This document shows, piece after piece, positions 7,174 to 14,714 of a stretch of 21,794 nucleotides of DNA. Position 1 is the first letter of the stretch; each line of letters starts with the position of its first letter. The notes beneath the pieces are model-generated. The model had not been told where the DNA came from. It worked only from the letters and a program-made list of their open reading frames with translations, and did no database searches. The position numbers were made by a program, and so were the translations under genes. Origin of the DNA: SG8-39 sp041558415 (lineage in GTDB: Bacteria > Pseudomonadota > Gammaproteobacteria > Burkholderiales > SG8-39); assembly GCA_041558415.1 (NCBI GenBank), contig JBFFEY010000051.1, positions 1 to 21,794 of the forward strand. The letters run 5' to 3'.

Positions 7174-7371
7174 ATGGGTACATCAGGTCGGACGGGCAGC
7201 CGCATCGACGACACCACGGTGCCGCTGGTGGCCTGCGCGGTGTGCGCCAAGCGCATGGGCAGGGACGTCGCCAAGCAGGCCGAAACGCCGCAGCACAGCG
7301 TCTACCTCTGCAGCGACGCCTGCCTGCAGCGCTGGCACGCCGAGCACGGGCGCGAGGCAAACGCCCGCTAG
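7174..7371 (+). CDS. Small cysteine-motif protein (DUF3330/TRASH-like)
   Basis: This 65-residue protein has the pattern CAVCAKRMG followed about 25 residues later by YLCSDACLQRWH, i.e. CxxC plus CxxxC with a trailing Trp-His. That is the layout of small treble-clef metal-binding domains such as DUF3330 or TRASH-like proteins, which bind zinc or other soft metals. A GTG at 7168 in the same frame is an alternative start. TACACT at 7134-7139 is a possible -10 element. It is convergent with the PIN gene, whose stop lies 6 bases beyond. The family assignment is from memory of the motif and is moderate. Confidence 0.65.
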   Translation: MGTSGRTGSRIDDTTVPLVACAVCAKRMGRDVAKQAETPQHSVYLCSDACLQRWHAEHGREANAR

Positions 7372-7377
7372 ATCCGC

Positions 7378-7818
7378 TCAGCCTGCACGCCGCGCCGCCC
7401 AGGCGCGCGGCGTCAGAATCGCGAACGGCAGCGATTTCTTCCAGCGCCGCCCGATTTCGAGCAGCGCGCGGTCACGCGTCACGAGCGCCTGCGCGCCGCA
7501 GGCGAGCGCCAGCGCGAGAAACTTCCGGTCGTCCGGGTCGCGGCAGTCCGGCAGCCGCAGCGCCACGCGCTGCGGCGTCCAGTCGCGCCTGGCGAGCGCG
7601 CGGCAGCGCTCCAGGCAGGCGGCCTGCGCGCCCGCGTCGAGCGAACGCCTGCCGAAGGGGTAGCCGAGCGCGCGCGCGAGCTCCGCTTCGCAGTCCGCGT
7701 CGATGCACAGTTCGACCGCGCCTTCGGCCTGCGCCGCGGCGAGCGGCGCGAGCGCAGCATCGTCGAACACCAGCCAGTCGAGCCAGACGTTGGTGTCGAG
7801 GACGAGGCGCCGGGTCAT
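7378..7818 (-). CDS. PIN-domain ribonuclease-like protein (COG1569 type)
   Basis: This 146-residue PIN domain carries the usual acidic residues: D8 in VLDTNVWLDW, E44 or E46, D94/D97 in CRDPDDRKFLALA, and D116 in VTRDRALL, which together bind Mg2+ or Mn2+ in PIN nucleases. The spacing and ALACGAQALVTRD segment fit the putative toxin COG1569 type. No antitoxin gene is adjacent: the upstream neighbour is the divergent FKBP gene with only 54 bases between. It may be an orphan toxin or a housekeeping nuclease. The frame extends to a TTG at 7857, but ATG at 7818 begins exactly at the first beta strand. No good ribosome site is visible ahead of it. Confidence 0.85.
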   Translation of the reverse strand: MTRRLVLDTNVWLDWLVFDDAALAPLAAAQAEGAVELCIDADCEAELARALGYPFGRRSLDAGAQAACLERCRALARRDWTPQRVALRLPDCRDPDDRKFLALALACGAQALVTRDRALLEIGRRWKKSLPFAILTPRAWAARRAG

Positions 7819-7872
7819 CTGCAATCGGTCATCTGCGATAGCATTGCACGCTTTCAAGCAGCGGAGAACGCG

Positions 7873-8229
7873 ATGTCCAAGACCACCACGCCGAGCGGCC
7901 TCGTCATCGAGGAGCTAAACGTCGGCGACGGCGACACGGCGAGCGCCGGCCAGCAGGTCAGCGTGCACTACACCGGCTGGCTGCTGTACGGCGGCGAGAA
8001 GGGCAAGAAGTTCGACTCGAGCCGCGACCGCAACGAGCCGTTCCAGTTCCCGCTCGGCGCGGGGCAGGTCATTCGCGGCTGGGACGAGGGCGTCGCCGGC
8101 ATGAAGGTCGGCGGCAACCGCCGCCTCACGATCCCGCCCGAGCTCGGCTACGGCGCGCGCGGCGCAGGCGGCGTCATCCCGCCGAACGCGACGCTGATCT
8201 TCGAAGTGGAGCTGCTCGGCGTCGGCTAG
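7873..8229 (+). CDS. FKBP-type peptidyl-prolyl cis-trans isomerase
   Basis: This 118-residue single FKBP domain catalyses cis-trans isomerisation of X-Pro bonds. Signature segments are VSVHYTGWL, KFDSSRDR, FPLGAGQVIRGWDEGVAGMKVGGNRRLTI (residues around 55-83; the central G-x-VI-x-GW-x-EG motif forms the pocket), GYGARG and FEVELL at the end. There is no signal peptide, so it acts in the cytoplasm as a minimal folding helper. GGAGAA sits ahead of the ATG at 7873, and TAGCAT at 7839-7844 is a possible -10. Its stop is 6 bases from the stop of the convergent transporter. Confidence 0.95.
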   Translation: MSKTTTPSGLVIEELNVGDGDTASAGQQVSVHYTGWLLYGGEKGKKFDSSRDRNEPFQFPLGAGQVIRGWDEGVAGMKVGGNRRLTIPPELGYGARGAGGVIPPNATLIFEVELLGVG

Positions 8230-8235
8230 CGGTTG

Positions 8236-9141
8236 CTACTGAATCGGCGCCTCGACCGCCTGCGCGCGCGTCTTCGCCCGGTGCAGGCCGACCCACTCGT
8301 TCGCGACGAGCGCGCCGAACACGACCAGCGCGCCGACCAGCGCGAGGTTGCTCGGGCGCTCGCCGACGGCCAGCCAGACCCAGAGCGGCGCGAGGATCGT
8401 TTCAACGAGCGACAGCAGGCCGAGCTCGCCTGCGGTCAGGTAGCGCGTCGCGCGCGTCATCAGCAGGCAGCCGAGGCCGAGCTGCAGCATGCCCATCGGC
8501 GCGAGCACGCCGATGTCGCTCAGGCTCGCCTCGAACGGCAGCGCGAAGGGCAGCGCGACGACGAGCGAGATCAGCCCGGCGATCATCACCGCCGGCACCA
8601 TGTCGACCTGCGCGTGCATTTTGCGCAGCACGATGATGTTGAGCGCGAAGGCGGTGGGCACGCCGAGCGCGAGCAGGTTGCCGAGCGTGCGGCCGCGGTC
8701 GATGCCGGCGGCGAACATCAGCGTGATGCCGGCGAGCGCCACCGCGATCGCGATCCAGGTGCGCAGCGGCACGCGCTCGCGCAGCAGGAACCAGCCGAAC
8801 AGCGCGACGAAGAACGGCCCGGTGCTCATCAGCACGTAGGTGTTGGCCGCGGTGTTGCGCATCAGCGAAAGGATGAAAAAGAAGAAGGTCGAGGCGAGCA
8901 ATGCGCCGGCGAGCACCCCCGGACGCCCCACCGCGGCGATCTGCGACCACACCCGCCCGCGATGCCACCACAGCAGCGTGGCGAAGAGGAACGCCACCAT
9001 GAAGAACGAGCGCCAGAACACCACCTCGAAGCCGTCGCTCGTCTCGACGTGGCGCACGAAGATGCCGCCGGTCGACCAGCACAGGCCGGCGACGATCATG
9101 AGCAGCACGCCCCTGCGGTGCGCCGCCGGATTCTGGCTCAC
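8236..9141 (-). CDS. EamA/DMT-family inner-membrane transporter
   Basis: This 301-residue protein has about ten hydrophobic helices arranged as two EamA repeats, typical of the drug/metabolite transporter superfamily, many members of which export amino acids, nucleobases or other metabolites. Recognisable features are the first helix VLLMIVAGLCWSTGGIFVR, the first-repeat end LMRNTAANTYVLMSTGPFFVALFG (a region, not a motif), and the second-repeat LSLVETILAPLWVWLAVGE close to the C-terminus. The start is GTG at 9141. It lies 29 bases downstream of the DUF2889 gene on the same strand, so cotranscription is likely. The substrate cannot be predicted. Confidence 0.92.
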   Translation of the reverse strand: MSQNPAAHRRGVLLMIVAGLCWSTGGIFVRHVETSDGFEVVFWRSFFMVAFLFATLLWWHRGRVWSQIAAVGRPGVLAGALLASTFFFFILSLMRNTAANTYVLMSTGPFFVALFGWFLLRERVPLRTWIAIAVALAGITLMFAAGIDRGRTLGNLLALGVPTAFALNIIVLRKMHAQVDMVPAVMIAGLISLVVALPFALPFEASLSDIGVLAPMGMLQLGLGCLLMTRATRYLTAGELGLLSLVETILAPLWVWLAVGERPSNLALVGALVVFGALVANEWVGLHRAKTRAQAVEAPIQ

Positions 9142-9170
9142 GGAGTGCCGCGCCCTCGAGGCAACGCCGC

Positions 9171-9740
9171 TCAGGCGGCTTTCGGCTTGTAGTGCAGCGG
9201 ATAGAGCCGCTCGACCACCGGGCCGTCGGCGGCCCAGGCCCTGCAGCCGTCTAGGAAGTGCGGCTTCTTCTCGCTCATGCTCGGCTTCGCCCAGCTCGCC
9301 ACCTCGCCGTCCTTCGGCCAGCTGGACAGCGTCTGGAAGGCCACCGTCGCCGCCGGCATGAGCAGCTCCTTGAGGTGGGTGCAGCCCTTGGTGCCGCCCA
9401 CCGCCTCGTTCACCGCGCGGCGCCAGCCGCCGCCGATCTTCGCGCCGACGAGCTTCTTGTAGGCCTCGGCCACCGTGTAGCAGGCGGGATACGGCGCGTC
9501 GTTGGTGGTCACCTCGATATCGCGCACGCGCAGCGCGCGGTCGATGGTCAGGCGCAGCTGCATGTCGTGCACGTGCTCGCCCGGCTGGCGCAGCCCGCGG
9601 TAGGGCTCCTCCACCGGGTAGGTCTTGGTGTCGACGATGCTCGCCTCGATGTCGAACAGGCCGTCCTCGCGCATGTAGCCTTCGCAGGCGATGGTGCGCG
9701 TGTGCAGGTGGCGGCGGGGGGCGGGGGTGGAAAGCGGCAT
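9171..9740 (-). CDS. DUF2889 family protein
   Basis: This 189-residue protein matches the DUF2889 pattern: an HTRTIACEGYMREDGLFDIEA-like opening (positions about 12-33), HDMQLRLTID, the central RDIEVTTNDAPYP, then GCTHLKEL in which Cys and His may bind a metal, and a C-terminal segment with a conserved Cys (FLDGCRAW). The function of this family is not established. The frame stays open to 9965 but the homology starts at MPLSTPAPRRHLHTR, so I take the ATG at 9740, although no clear ribosome site precedes it. The transporter lies immediately downstream. Confidence 0.85.
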   Translation of the reverse strand: MPLSTPAPRRHLHTRTIACEGYMREDGLFDIEASIVDTKTYPVEEPYRGLRQPGEHVHDMQLRLTIDRALRVRDIEVTTNDAPYPACYTVAEAYKKLVGAKIGGGWRRAVNEAVGGTKGCTHLKELLMPAATVAFQTLSSWPKDGEVASWAKPSMSEKKPHFLDGCRAWAADGPVVERLYPLHYKPKAA

Positions 9741-9838
9741 GGAATGTGCTAACGGAAAGAAGGCGCCGCCGAACGGCGGCAGGAGGCTTGATTTTACCGG
9801 GCGCGGCCCCTCGCCTGCCCGATTTCGCGCAGCCGGGC

Positions 9839-9844
9839 TATATT
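9839..9844 (+). promoter_or_regulatory. Candidate -10 hexamer TATATT
   Basis: TATATT lies 45 bases ahead of the small acidic protein gene in a GC-rich setting. No matching -35 is apparent at standard spacing, so it is a weak prediction. Confidence 0.3.
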
Positions 9845-9888
9845 CGGGCGCGCGCCACGACGGCATCACGCAACAAGAGGAAACCGGA

Positions 9889-10155
9889 ATGAAGCTGTGG
9901 TTGTTCGACTGCGAAGCATCCGAGCAGGACATCGAGGCCGCCTGCGGCGCCGCCGCGGCACTCATCGAGGGCCGCGGGCTGAGCGTCGAGCAGGCCTACG
10001 ACGCGGTGATGAAGCGCAGCAACCGCGAGCGCTTCGATCGCCGCGCGGCGCAGGCCTGGGACGACGCCGAGGACGAGGCCCTCGAAGCACTCTACCCGGG
10101 CGAGGAGCCGCCCACCGAGCCGGTGCTCGGCCCGGCGGAAGAATCCGGCAACTAG
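9889..10155 (+). CDS. Small acidic protein of unknown function
   Basis: I do not recognise this 88-residue protein. It starts MKLWLFDCEASEQDIEAACG, has an Ala-rich helical middle (GLSVEQAYDAVMKRS, with basic residues NRERFDRRA), and ends in an acidic, Pro/Glu-rich tail (DDAEDEALEALYPGEEPP). There are no membrane spans and no signal peptide; two cysteines (C8, C19) are present. AAGAGGAAA precedes the ATG at 9889, a good ribosome site, which supports a real gene. Its stop abuts the convergent TspO stop within a CTAGCTAG palindrome. A role cannot be inferred from its neighbours. Confidence 0.75.
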   Translation: MKLWLFDCEASEQDIEAACGAAAALIEGRGLSVEQAYDAVMKRSNRERFDRRAAQAWDDAEDEALEALYPGEEPPTEPVLGPAEESGN

Positions 10156-10668
10156 CTAGTTCAGCCGCCAGAGCGCGGCGTTTAGCAGCGTCGCGAACGC
10201 CACCCACGCGGCGTACGGCACGAGCAGCCAGGCTGCGACGCGGTCGACGCGCCGGAAGAGGTGCCCGGTGACCACGATCGCGGCGAGCAGCACCAGGATC
10301 TCGACGAGCGCCGCACCGATCATGCGCGCGCCGAAGAAGACGAACGACCAGCACAGGTTGAGGCCGAGCTGCACCGCCCAGGCGACGAGCTCGGCGTTCA
10401 GCGCGCCGTCCGTGGTCCAGCCGCGCAGGCGCCAGACGCGCCAGCCGGCGAGCGCGATCATCGCGTAGAGCACGCTCCACACCGGGCCGAACAGCCAGTC
10501 GGGCGGATTGAACGGCGGCTTGGCGAGCGCCTGGTACCAGCCGCCCACGCTCGTCGCCGTGATGGCGCCGCCCGCGCCGGCCACCGCAAAGCACAGCGCG
10601 AGAAAGCCGGCCAGGCCGAGCGCATCGCGCAACCGGCTGCGCGTCATGCGCCGCGAATCGGCATCCAT
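10156..10668 (-). CDS. tspO: TspO/MBR family tryptophan-rich sensory protein
   Basis: This 170-residue protein has five hydrophobic helices and the TspO signature: WYQALAKPPFNPPDWLFGPVW in the first loop and second helix (residues about 46-66), Trp-rich helices (WRVWRLRG), and LCWSFVFFGARM in the middle. TspO binds porphyrins, haem and related molecules in the outer or inner membrane and helps tetrapyrrole or stress signalling. The ATG at 10668 has a TAGAAT hexamer only 6 bases upstream, which would make the transcript leaderless. An internal Met (M8, MTRSRLR) is an alternative start and gives a length nearer the family norm. Confidence 0.92.
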   Translation of the reverse strand: MDADSRRMTRSRLRDALGLAGFLALCFAVAGAGGAITATSVGGWYQALAKPPFNPPDWLFGPVWSVLYAMIALAGWRVWRLRGWTTDGALNAELVAWAVQLGLNLCWSFVFFGARMIGAALVEILVLLAAIVVTGHLFRRVDRVAAWLLVPYAAWVAFATLLNAALWRLN

Positions 10669-10674
10669 CGCGCG

Positions 10675-10697
10675 ATTCTACGGCGTCGGCCTAGAAT
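10675..10697. promoter_or_regulatory. Divergent -10 pair: tspO and dehalogenase-like gene
   Basis: ATTCTA at 10675-10680 (TAGAAT on the minus strand) and TAGAAT at 10692-10697 on the plus strand form an inverted pair 11 bases apart. The plus element would give a transcript start near 10704, 21 bases ahead of the dehalogenase-like ATG. The minus element would place the tspO start at about 10668, the A of its ATG. No strong -35 boxes are visible. Confidence 0.45.
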
Positions 10698-10724
10698 GCG
10701 GCTCCCTCGCTCCGAACGCCAGCC

Positions 10725-11606
10725 ATGTTCTTCGAAGGCTTCACGCTCGAGCACGTCGCGGTGCGCGACGGCAGGCTGCGCCTGCGCCACGGCGGCTCGG
10801 GGCCGCCGCTGCTGCTGCTGCACGGCAACCCGCAGACGCACGCCATGTGGCACCTGGTGGCGCCGGCACTGGCAAAGCATTACACGGTCTACTGCCCCGA
10901 CCTGCGCGGCTACGGCGGCTCGTTCAAGCCGCCGGCCAGCGCCGACCACGCGCCCTACGCCAAGCGCGAGATGGCGCGCGACATGGCCGAGCTGATGCAG
11001 CACTTCGGCCACGGCCGCTTCCGCGTCGCCGCGCACGACCGCGGCGCGCGCGTCGCGCACCGCCTCGCGCTCGACCATCCGGCGCGCGTCGAGAAGCTCG
11101 CCGTGATGGACATCATTCCCACGCTCGAGCACTTCGAGCGCACCGACATGGCCTTCGCCATGGGCTACTACCACTGGTTCTGGTTCGCGCAGCCGCACCC
11201 GTTTCCCGAATCGGTGATCAACGCCGCGCCCGAAGCCTGGTTTCGCGCCCACACGGCGCGCGAGCCGAAGCCGCCCGATTTTTTCGCGCCCGAGGCGCTC
11301 GCCGACTACCTGCGCTGGGCGCGCGACCCGGAGACGATCCGCGGCATGTGCGAGGACTACCGCGCCGCGGCGACGATCGATCTCGAGCACGACCGCGCCA
11401 GCCGCACGCTGGGCGAGAAGATCCACTGCCCGCTGCTCGTGCTGTGGGGCGCCAAGGGCAAGATCGAGGTCTGGTACGACGCGCTCGCGATCTGGCGCAG
11501 CTACTGCGCCGCCACGGTGAGCGGTGGCGCCGTGCCGAGCGGTCATTACCTCGCCGAGGAAGCGCCGGACGAGGTCACCGAACGGCTGCTCGCCTTTCTC
11601 GCCTGA
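10725..11606 (+). CDS. Alpha/beta hydrolase, fluoroacetate/haloacetate dehalogenase type
   Basis: This 293-residue alpha/beta hydrolase resembles fluoroacetate dehalogenases, which release halide from haloacetates through an aspartyl ester. All positions that define that group are present: nucleophile D105 and R106, R109 (HDRGARVAHR, binding the carboxylate), acid D129 (MDIIPT), H150 and W151 (YYHWFWF) and Y212 (halide pocket), and H274 (SGHYLAEEAP). From memory, the enzyme of Burkholderia sp. FA1 uses D104, R105, R108, D128, H149, W150, Y212 and H271, so spacing is almost identical. The HGNPQTHAMW oxyanion region and DLRGYGGS are also typical. It is cytoplasmic and appears monocistronic. Natural substrate and activity on C-F bonds are unproven. 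Confidence 0.9.
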   Translation: MFFEGFTLEHVAVRDGRLRLRHGGSGPPLLLLHGNPQTHAMWHLVAPALAKHYTVYCPDLRGYGGSFKPPASADHAPYAKREMARDMAELMQHFGHGRFRVAAHDRGARVAHRLALDHPARVEKLAVMDIIPTLEHFERTDMAFAMGYYHWFWFAQPHPFPESVINAAPEAWFRAHTAREPKPPDFFAPEALADYLRWARDPETIRGMCEDYRAAATIDLEHDRASRTLGEKIHCPLLVLWGAKGKIEVWYDALAIWRSYCAATVSGGAVPSGHYLAEEAPDEVTERLLAFLA

Positions 11607-11731
11607 GTCGCGGCGGCCCGACAGTCGCCGCGTTCGACCGTACGGCGTATTGCGTTTCTGCTCAGGCGCGCGAATGATGGAGCAGGCGCGGCGCGCGCGT
11701 TTATCGTGCGGTCCAGGCGTCCAGGGAACAC

Positions 11732-13312
11732 ATGCCGAAGTCGAACGCAGGCCTGCAGGCGCATCGCCGCTTCGAGGGACTGGTGCTGTCCAGCGGCGCG
11801 CAGGCCGACCTCGCGCGCGCCCGCCGCGCGCTGGCGCGTGCCGGACTGCGCTGGCAGCTGCGCCCGCTCGGTCCCGGTGCCGCCGACCTGTTCGCCTCGC
11901 CGCCCGCCGGCACGCACGTCGGCGTCGCCGCCGCCTGGCAGCTCAGCTACGCCCTGCGCGCCGACCGCGACATCGCGCGCGCCGAGCCGGCCTTCGAAAC
12001 GATCGGCGTCGACGCCATGCCGATCGCCGGGGCTGGCAGGCGCGTCCGGCGCGGCAGCATCACCTTCGAGCGTCATCTGCCCGCCTCCGCGCCGCACGAC
12101 TGGGCGGCGAAGATGTGCAAGCTGCGCCGCGCCTGGCGGCTCGCCGGCGCGCCGCCCGGCAAGGGCGTGCGCATCGCGCATCCCGACACCGGCTACACCG
12201 GCCATCCCGAGCTCGACGCGCACGCGCTGCGCCCCGAGCTCGGCTACGACTTCCTCGACAACGATCCCGACCCGCTCGATCTGCTCGTCGGCTTCAGCCC
12301 GGGGCACGGCACCGCCACCGGCAGCGTGATCGTCAGCAGGGACGATGCCCACGTCGTCGGCTTCGCGCCGCGCGCGGCGCTGGTGCCGCTGCGCGTCTCC
12401 GACAGCGTGGTGCACTTTTCCTGGCGCCGGCTGTGCGAGGCGCTCTACTGGGCGGTGGCGCGCAACTGCCACCTCGCCTCGATGAGCCTCGGCGGACCCT
12501 GGGGCGGCTTCGGCGCGCTGCAGGCGGCGGTGCGCCACGCCACCGATCACGGCCTGATCCTGGTTTCGGCGGCGGGCAACCACTGGCCCTGCGTCGTCTA
12601 TCCCGCCTGCTATCCCGAGGTGATCGCGATCGCCGCCTGCAACGCCGCGCGCGAACCGTGGTCGGGCTCGAGCCATGGCCTCGAGGTCGACCTCAGCGCG
12701 CCGGGCGAGTCGGTGTGGCGCGCGCTCGCGAGGAAGGACGGCCGCTATACGGTCGAGCGCAGCTCGGGCAGCTCGTACGCCACCGCGCACGCCGCCGCGG
12801 CCTGCGCACTGTGGCTGGCGAAGCACGGCGGCTGGCGTGCGCTGCGCAACCAGTACGGTGCGGCGAACCTCGCCGGCCTGGCGCGCGAAGCACTGCAGGC
12901 GAGCGCAGACTCCCCGCCCGGCTGGGCGTCGCAGCGTTTCGGCGCCGGCATTCTCGACGCCCACGCGCTGCTCGCGCGGCGTATGCCGGCACGCGCGCCG
13001 GCGCGCGGTGCGCGGGCGGCGAGCCGCGTCGCCGCGCCCGAGGCCTGGACGCGCATCGCGTCGTTCTTTCCGCAGGCCGACGCTGCCGCAGTGCAAGGTG
13101 CGCTGCTCGCCGCCTTCGCGCCGAGTGCGCGCCGCGCCACGCGCCGGCTCGAGCCGCTGCTCGACGAGATCGTGTTCCACGTCGCCACCGATCCGAAGCT
13201 GCGCGCGGCGATCGCCGCGCGCCTGCCCGGGGTGCGCGCTGCGCGCGGGGCACGCCGGCGCCCGGCGTTCTCGGGCGCGTCGAACGCGCTGCGCCGGGCG
13301 CTCGCGCATTGA
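11732..13312 (+). CDS. S8 (subtilisin-family) serine protease, first of a tandem pair
   Basis: This 526-residue protease has an N-terminal propeptide-like region (about 12-92, ending ALRADRDIARAEPAF, like I9 propeptides), then an S8 domain from about residue 123. The triad is D152 (HPDTGYTGHPE), H192 (GHGTATGSV) and S348 (SGSSYATAHAAA), with oxyanion N283 (SAAGN). The serine motif differs from the usual GTSMAAPHVAG: the Pro is Ala. There is no signal peptide, so it is probably cytoplasmic or released by another route. A C-terminal extension of about 130 residues (395-526) contains LEPLLDEIVFHVATDPKLRAAI and a basic tail and is unrecognised. GGAA lies just before the ATG. The second protease follows after 14 bases. 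Confidence 0.9.
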   Translation: MPKSNAGLQAHRRFEGLVLSSGAQADLARARRALARAGLRWQLRPLGPGAADLFASPPAGTHVGVAAAWQLSYALRADRDIARAEPAFETIGVDAMPIAGAGRRVRRGSITFERHLPASAPHDWAAKMCKLRRAWRLAGAPPGKGVRIAHPDTGYTGHPELDAHALRPELGYDFLDNDPDPLDLLVGFSPGHGTATGSVIVSRDDAHVVGFAPRAALVPLRVSDSVVHFSWRRLCEALYWAVARNCHLASMSLGGPWGGFGALQAAVRHATDHGLILVSAAGNHWPCVVYPACYPEVIAIAACNAAREPWSGSSHGLEVDLSAPGESVWRALARKDGRYTVERSSGSSYATAHAAAACALWLAKHGGWRALRNQYGAANLAGLAREALQASADSPPGWASQRFGAGILDAHALLARRMPARAPARGARAASRVAAPEAWTRIASFFPQADAAAVQGALLAAFAPSARRATRRLEPLLDEIVFHVATDPKLRAAIAARLPGVRAARGARRRPAFSGASNALRRALAH

Positions 13313-13326
13313 ACAAAGGAACCCGC

Positions 13327-14706
13327 ATGCCGAAGCCAGCGAAGAGAACCGACGGCGTCACGCAGGGGCGCCCCGGGCGCCGGACGCGCGCGCCGGAATT
13401 CGTTCCCGGCAAGCTGATCGTTCGCTTTCGCGAGGACGCGCTCGCACCCGCGCGTGCCATCGTGGAAGGCGGCCTGCGCACGGTGCGCAGAGTGCGCGAC
13501 CTCGCCAGCGCGCTGCCCGAGCAGGTCAGCGCCCCGCTCGAGATGCTCAAGCGCCAGTGCGGCGTCAAGCGCATCGACCCGCTGCTCGCACCGCCGCCGC
13601 GCGGCGCGACGGCGGCCGGCATGACGCGCATGACGCGCGGCGTGCTGAGCCTCGCCGCCTCGGTCGCGTCGCCGCCGCGCGACCGGCTCGCCGGCTACAA
13701 CGTCATCGAGCTCGAGGAAAAGCAGGTTTCGGCGGAAACGCTGCGGCGCATCCAGGCGTCGCGCGCGGTGGCGTTCGTCGAGCGCGTGCCGAACCGCTGG
13801 GTATCGGCCCGACGCAGGAAGGCGATCGCCGATCCCTCCCTCAACCTGCAGTGGGGCCTGCGCGCGATCGACTGGTTCGCCGCCGCGAAACGTCCGAGCG
13901 CGGCGCAGGTGCACGTCGCCGTGCTCGACACCGGCGTCGATGCCAAGCACCCGGATCTGAAGGGCGCGATCGAGGCCTACCACCGCGGCGGCCATTCGGC
14001 GAAGGACCTGCCCGGCCACGGCACGCACGTCGCCGGCATCATCGCCGCGCTGGCCAACAACGGCGTCGGTATCGCCGGCGTCGCCGACTGCCGGCTGCAC
14101 CTGTGGAAGGTGTTCAGCGACCCCGCCGGCGCGCGCGGCTACGAGGAATTCGACGACGAGGCCTACAACCGCGCGCTCGGCGCGGTGCTCGATTCGCCCG
14201 CGCGCATCGTCAACCTGAGCCTCGGCGGCACGGCCTCCTCGCGCACCGAGCAGGAGCTGCTCGCCGCGCTGGTCGCCGAGGGCGTGCTGGTGATCGCGGC
14301 GATGGGCAACGAGTACGAGGAAGGCAACCCGGTCGAGTACCCCGCCGCCTACGCCGACGTGCTCGCCGTCGGCGCCATCAGCGAGGCGCGCCGCCGCGCG
14401 GCGTTCTCCTGTACCGGGCGGCACATCAACCTGGTGGCGCCGGGCGAGCACATCCTCTCCACCCTGCCGCGCTACGGCTTCGCCGAACGCGCCACCGACT
14501 ACGATGCCTGGGACGGCACCTCGATGGCCGCGCCGCACGTCGCCGGCGTCGCCGCGCTGCTCAAGGCGCAAAACCCGGCCAAGCGCGGCGCCTGGCTCGG
14601 CCGGCGGCTGCAGAACACGGCGCGGCGCCTGCCGGCGATGCGCCGCAGGAAATTCAGCAGCGCCTACGGCCACGGCCTGGTGAGCGTCGCGCGCGCGCTC
14701 GTATAA
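13327..14706 (+). CDS. S8 (subtilisin-family) serine protease, second of a tandem pair
   Basis: This 459-residue protease has a canonical S8 triad: D201 (VAVLDTGVDAKHPD), H231 (GHGTHVAGII) and S399 (DGTSMAAPHVAG), with N328 (AAMGNEYEEGNP). Residues 25-157 look like a propeptide of the fervidolysin/I9 type, opening FVPGKLIVRFRED and closing YNVIELEEKQVSAETLRRI and RAVAFVERVPNRW. A Lys/Arg-rich N-terminus precedes it and there is no hydrophobic signal sequence. AAAGGA at 13315-13320 supports the ATG at 13327, although the frame is open upstream through the first protease. The stop overlaps a TATAAT, and the 83-residue propeptide-like protein starts 8 bases later. It is much closer to standard subtilases than the first protease. 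Confidence 0.92.
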   Translation: MPKPAKRTDGVTQGRPGRRTRAPEFVPGKLIVRFREDALAPARAIVEGGLRTVRRVRDLASALPEQVSAPLEMLKRQCGVKRIDPLLAPPPRGATAAGMTRMTRGVLSLAASVASPPRDRLAGYNVIELEEKQVSAETLRRIQASRAVAFVERVPNRWVSARRRKAIADPSLNLQWGLRAIDWFAAAKRPSAAQVHVAVLDTGVDAKHPDLKGAIEAYHRGGHSAKDLPGHGTHVAGIIAALANNGVGIAGVADCRLHLWKVFSDPAGARGYEEFDDEAYNRALGAVLDSPARIVNLSLGGTASSRTEQELLAALVAEGVLVIAAMGNEYEEGNPVEYPAAYADVLAVGAISEARRRAAFSCTGRHINLVAPGEHILSTLPRYGFAERATDYDAWDGTSMAAPHVAGVAALLKAQNPAKRGAWLGRRLQNTARRLPAMRRRKFSSAYGHGLVSVARALV

Positions 14707-14707
14707 T
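14702..14707 (+). promoter_or_regulatory. Perfect TATAAT hexamer ahead of the small propeptide-like gene
   Basis: TATAAT overlaps the stop codon of the second protease and ends 7 bases before the ATG at 14715. If used as a -10, transcription would begin at about the A of that ATG. There is no good -35 at 17 bases. The hexamer arises partly from the GTA-TAA end of the upstream gene. Confidence 0.4.
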
Positions 14708-14714
14708 TTTTCCC

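Noticed and set aside
7378..7818. A complete toxin-antitoxin pair around the PIN gene
   Set aside because: Neither neighbour resembles an antitoxin: the FKBP gene is divergent and the small cysteine protein is convergent.
7815..7836. Direct repeat TCATCTGC (7815-7822, 7829-7836) in the PIN/FKBP gap
   Set aside because: Only 8 bases, and the first copy overlaps the PIN start codon; too short to call an operator.
11524..14706. A 1060-codon open frame spanning both protease genes
   Set aside because: Before 13327 it is the out-of-frame shadow of the first protease (Arg/Ala-rich translation). The second protease has its own ribosome site and start.
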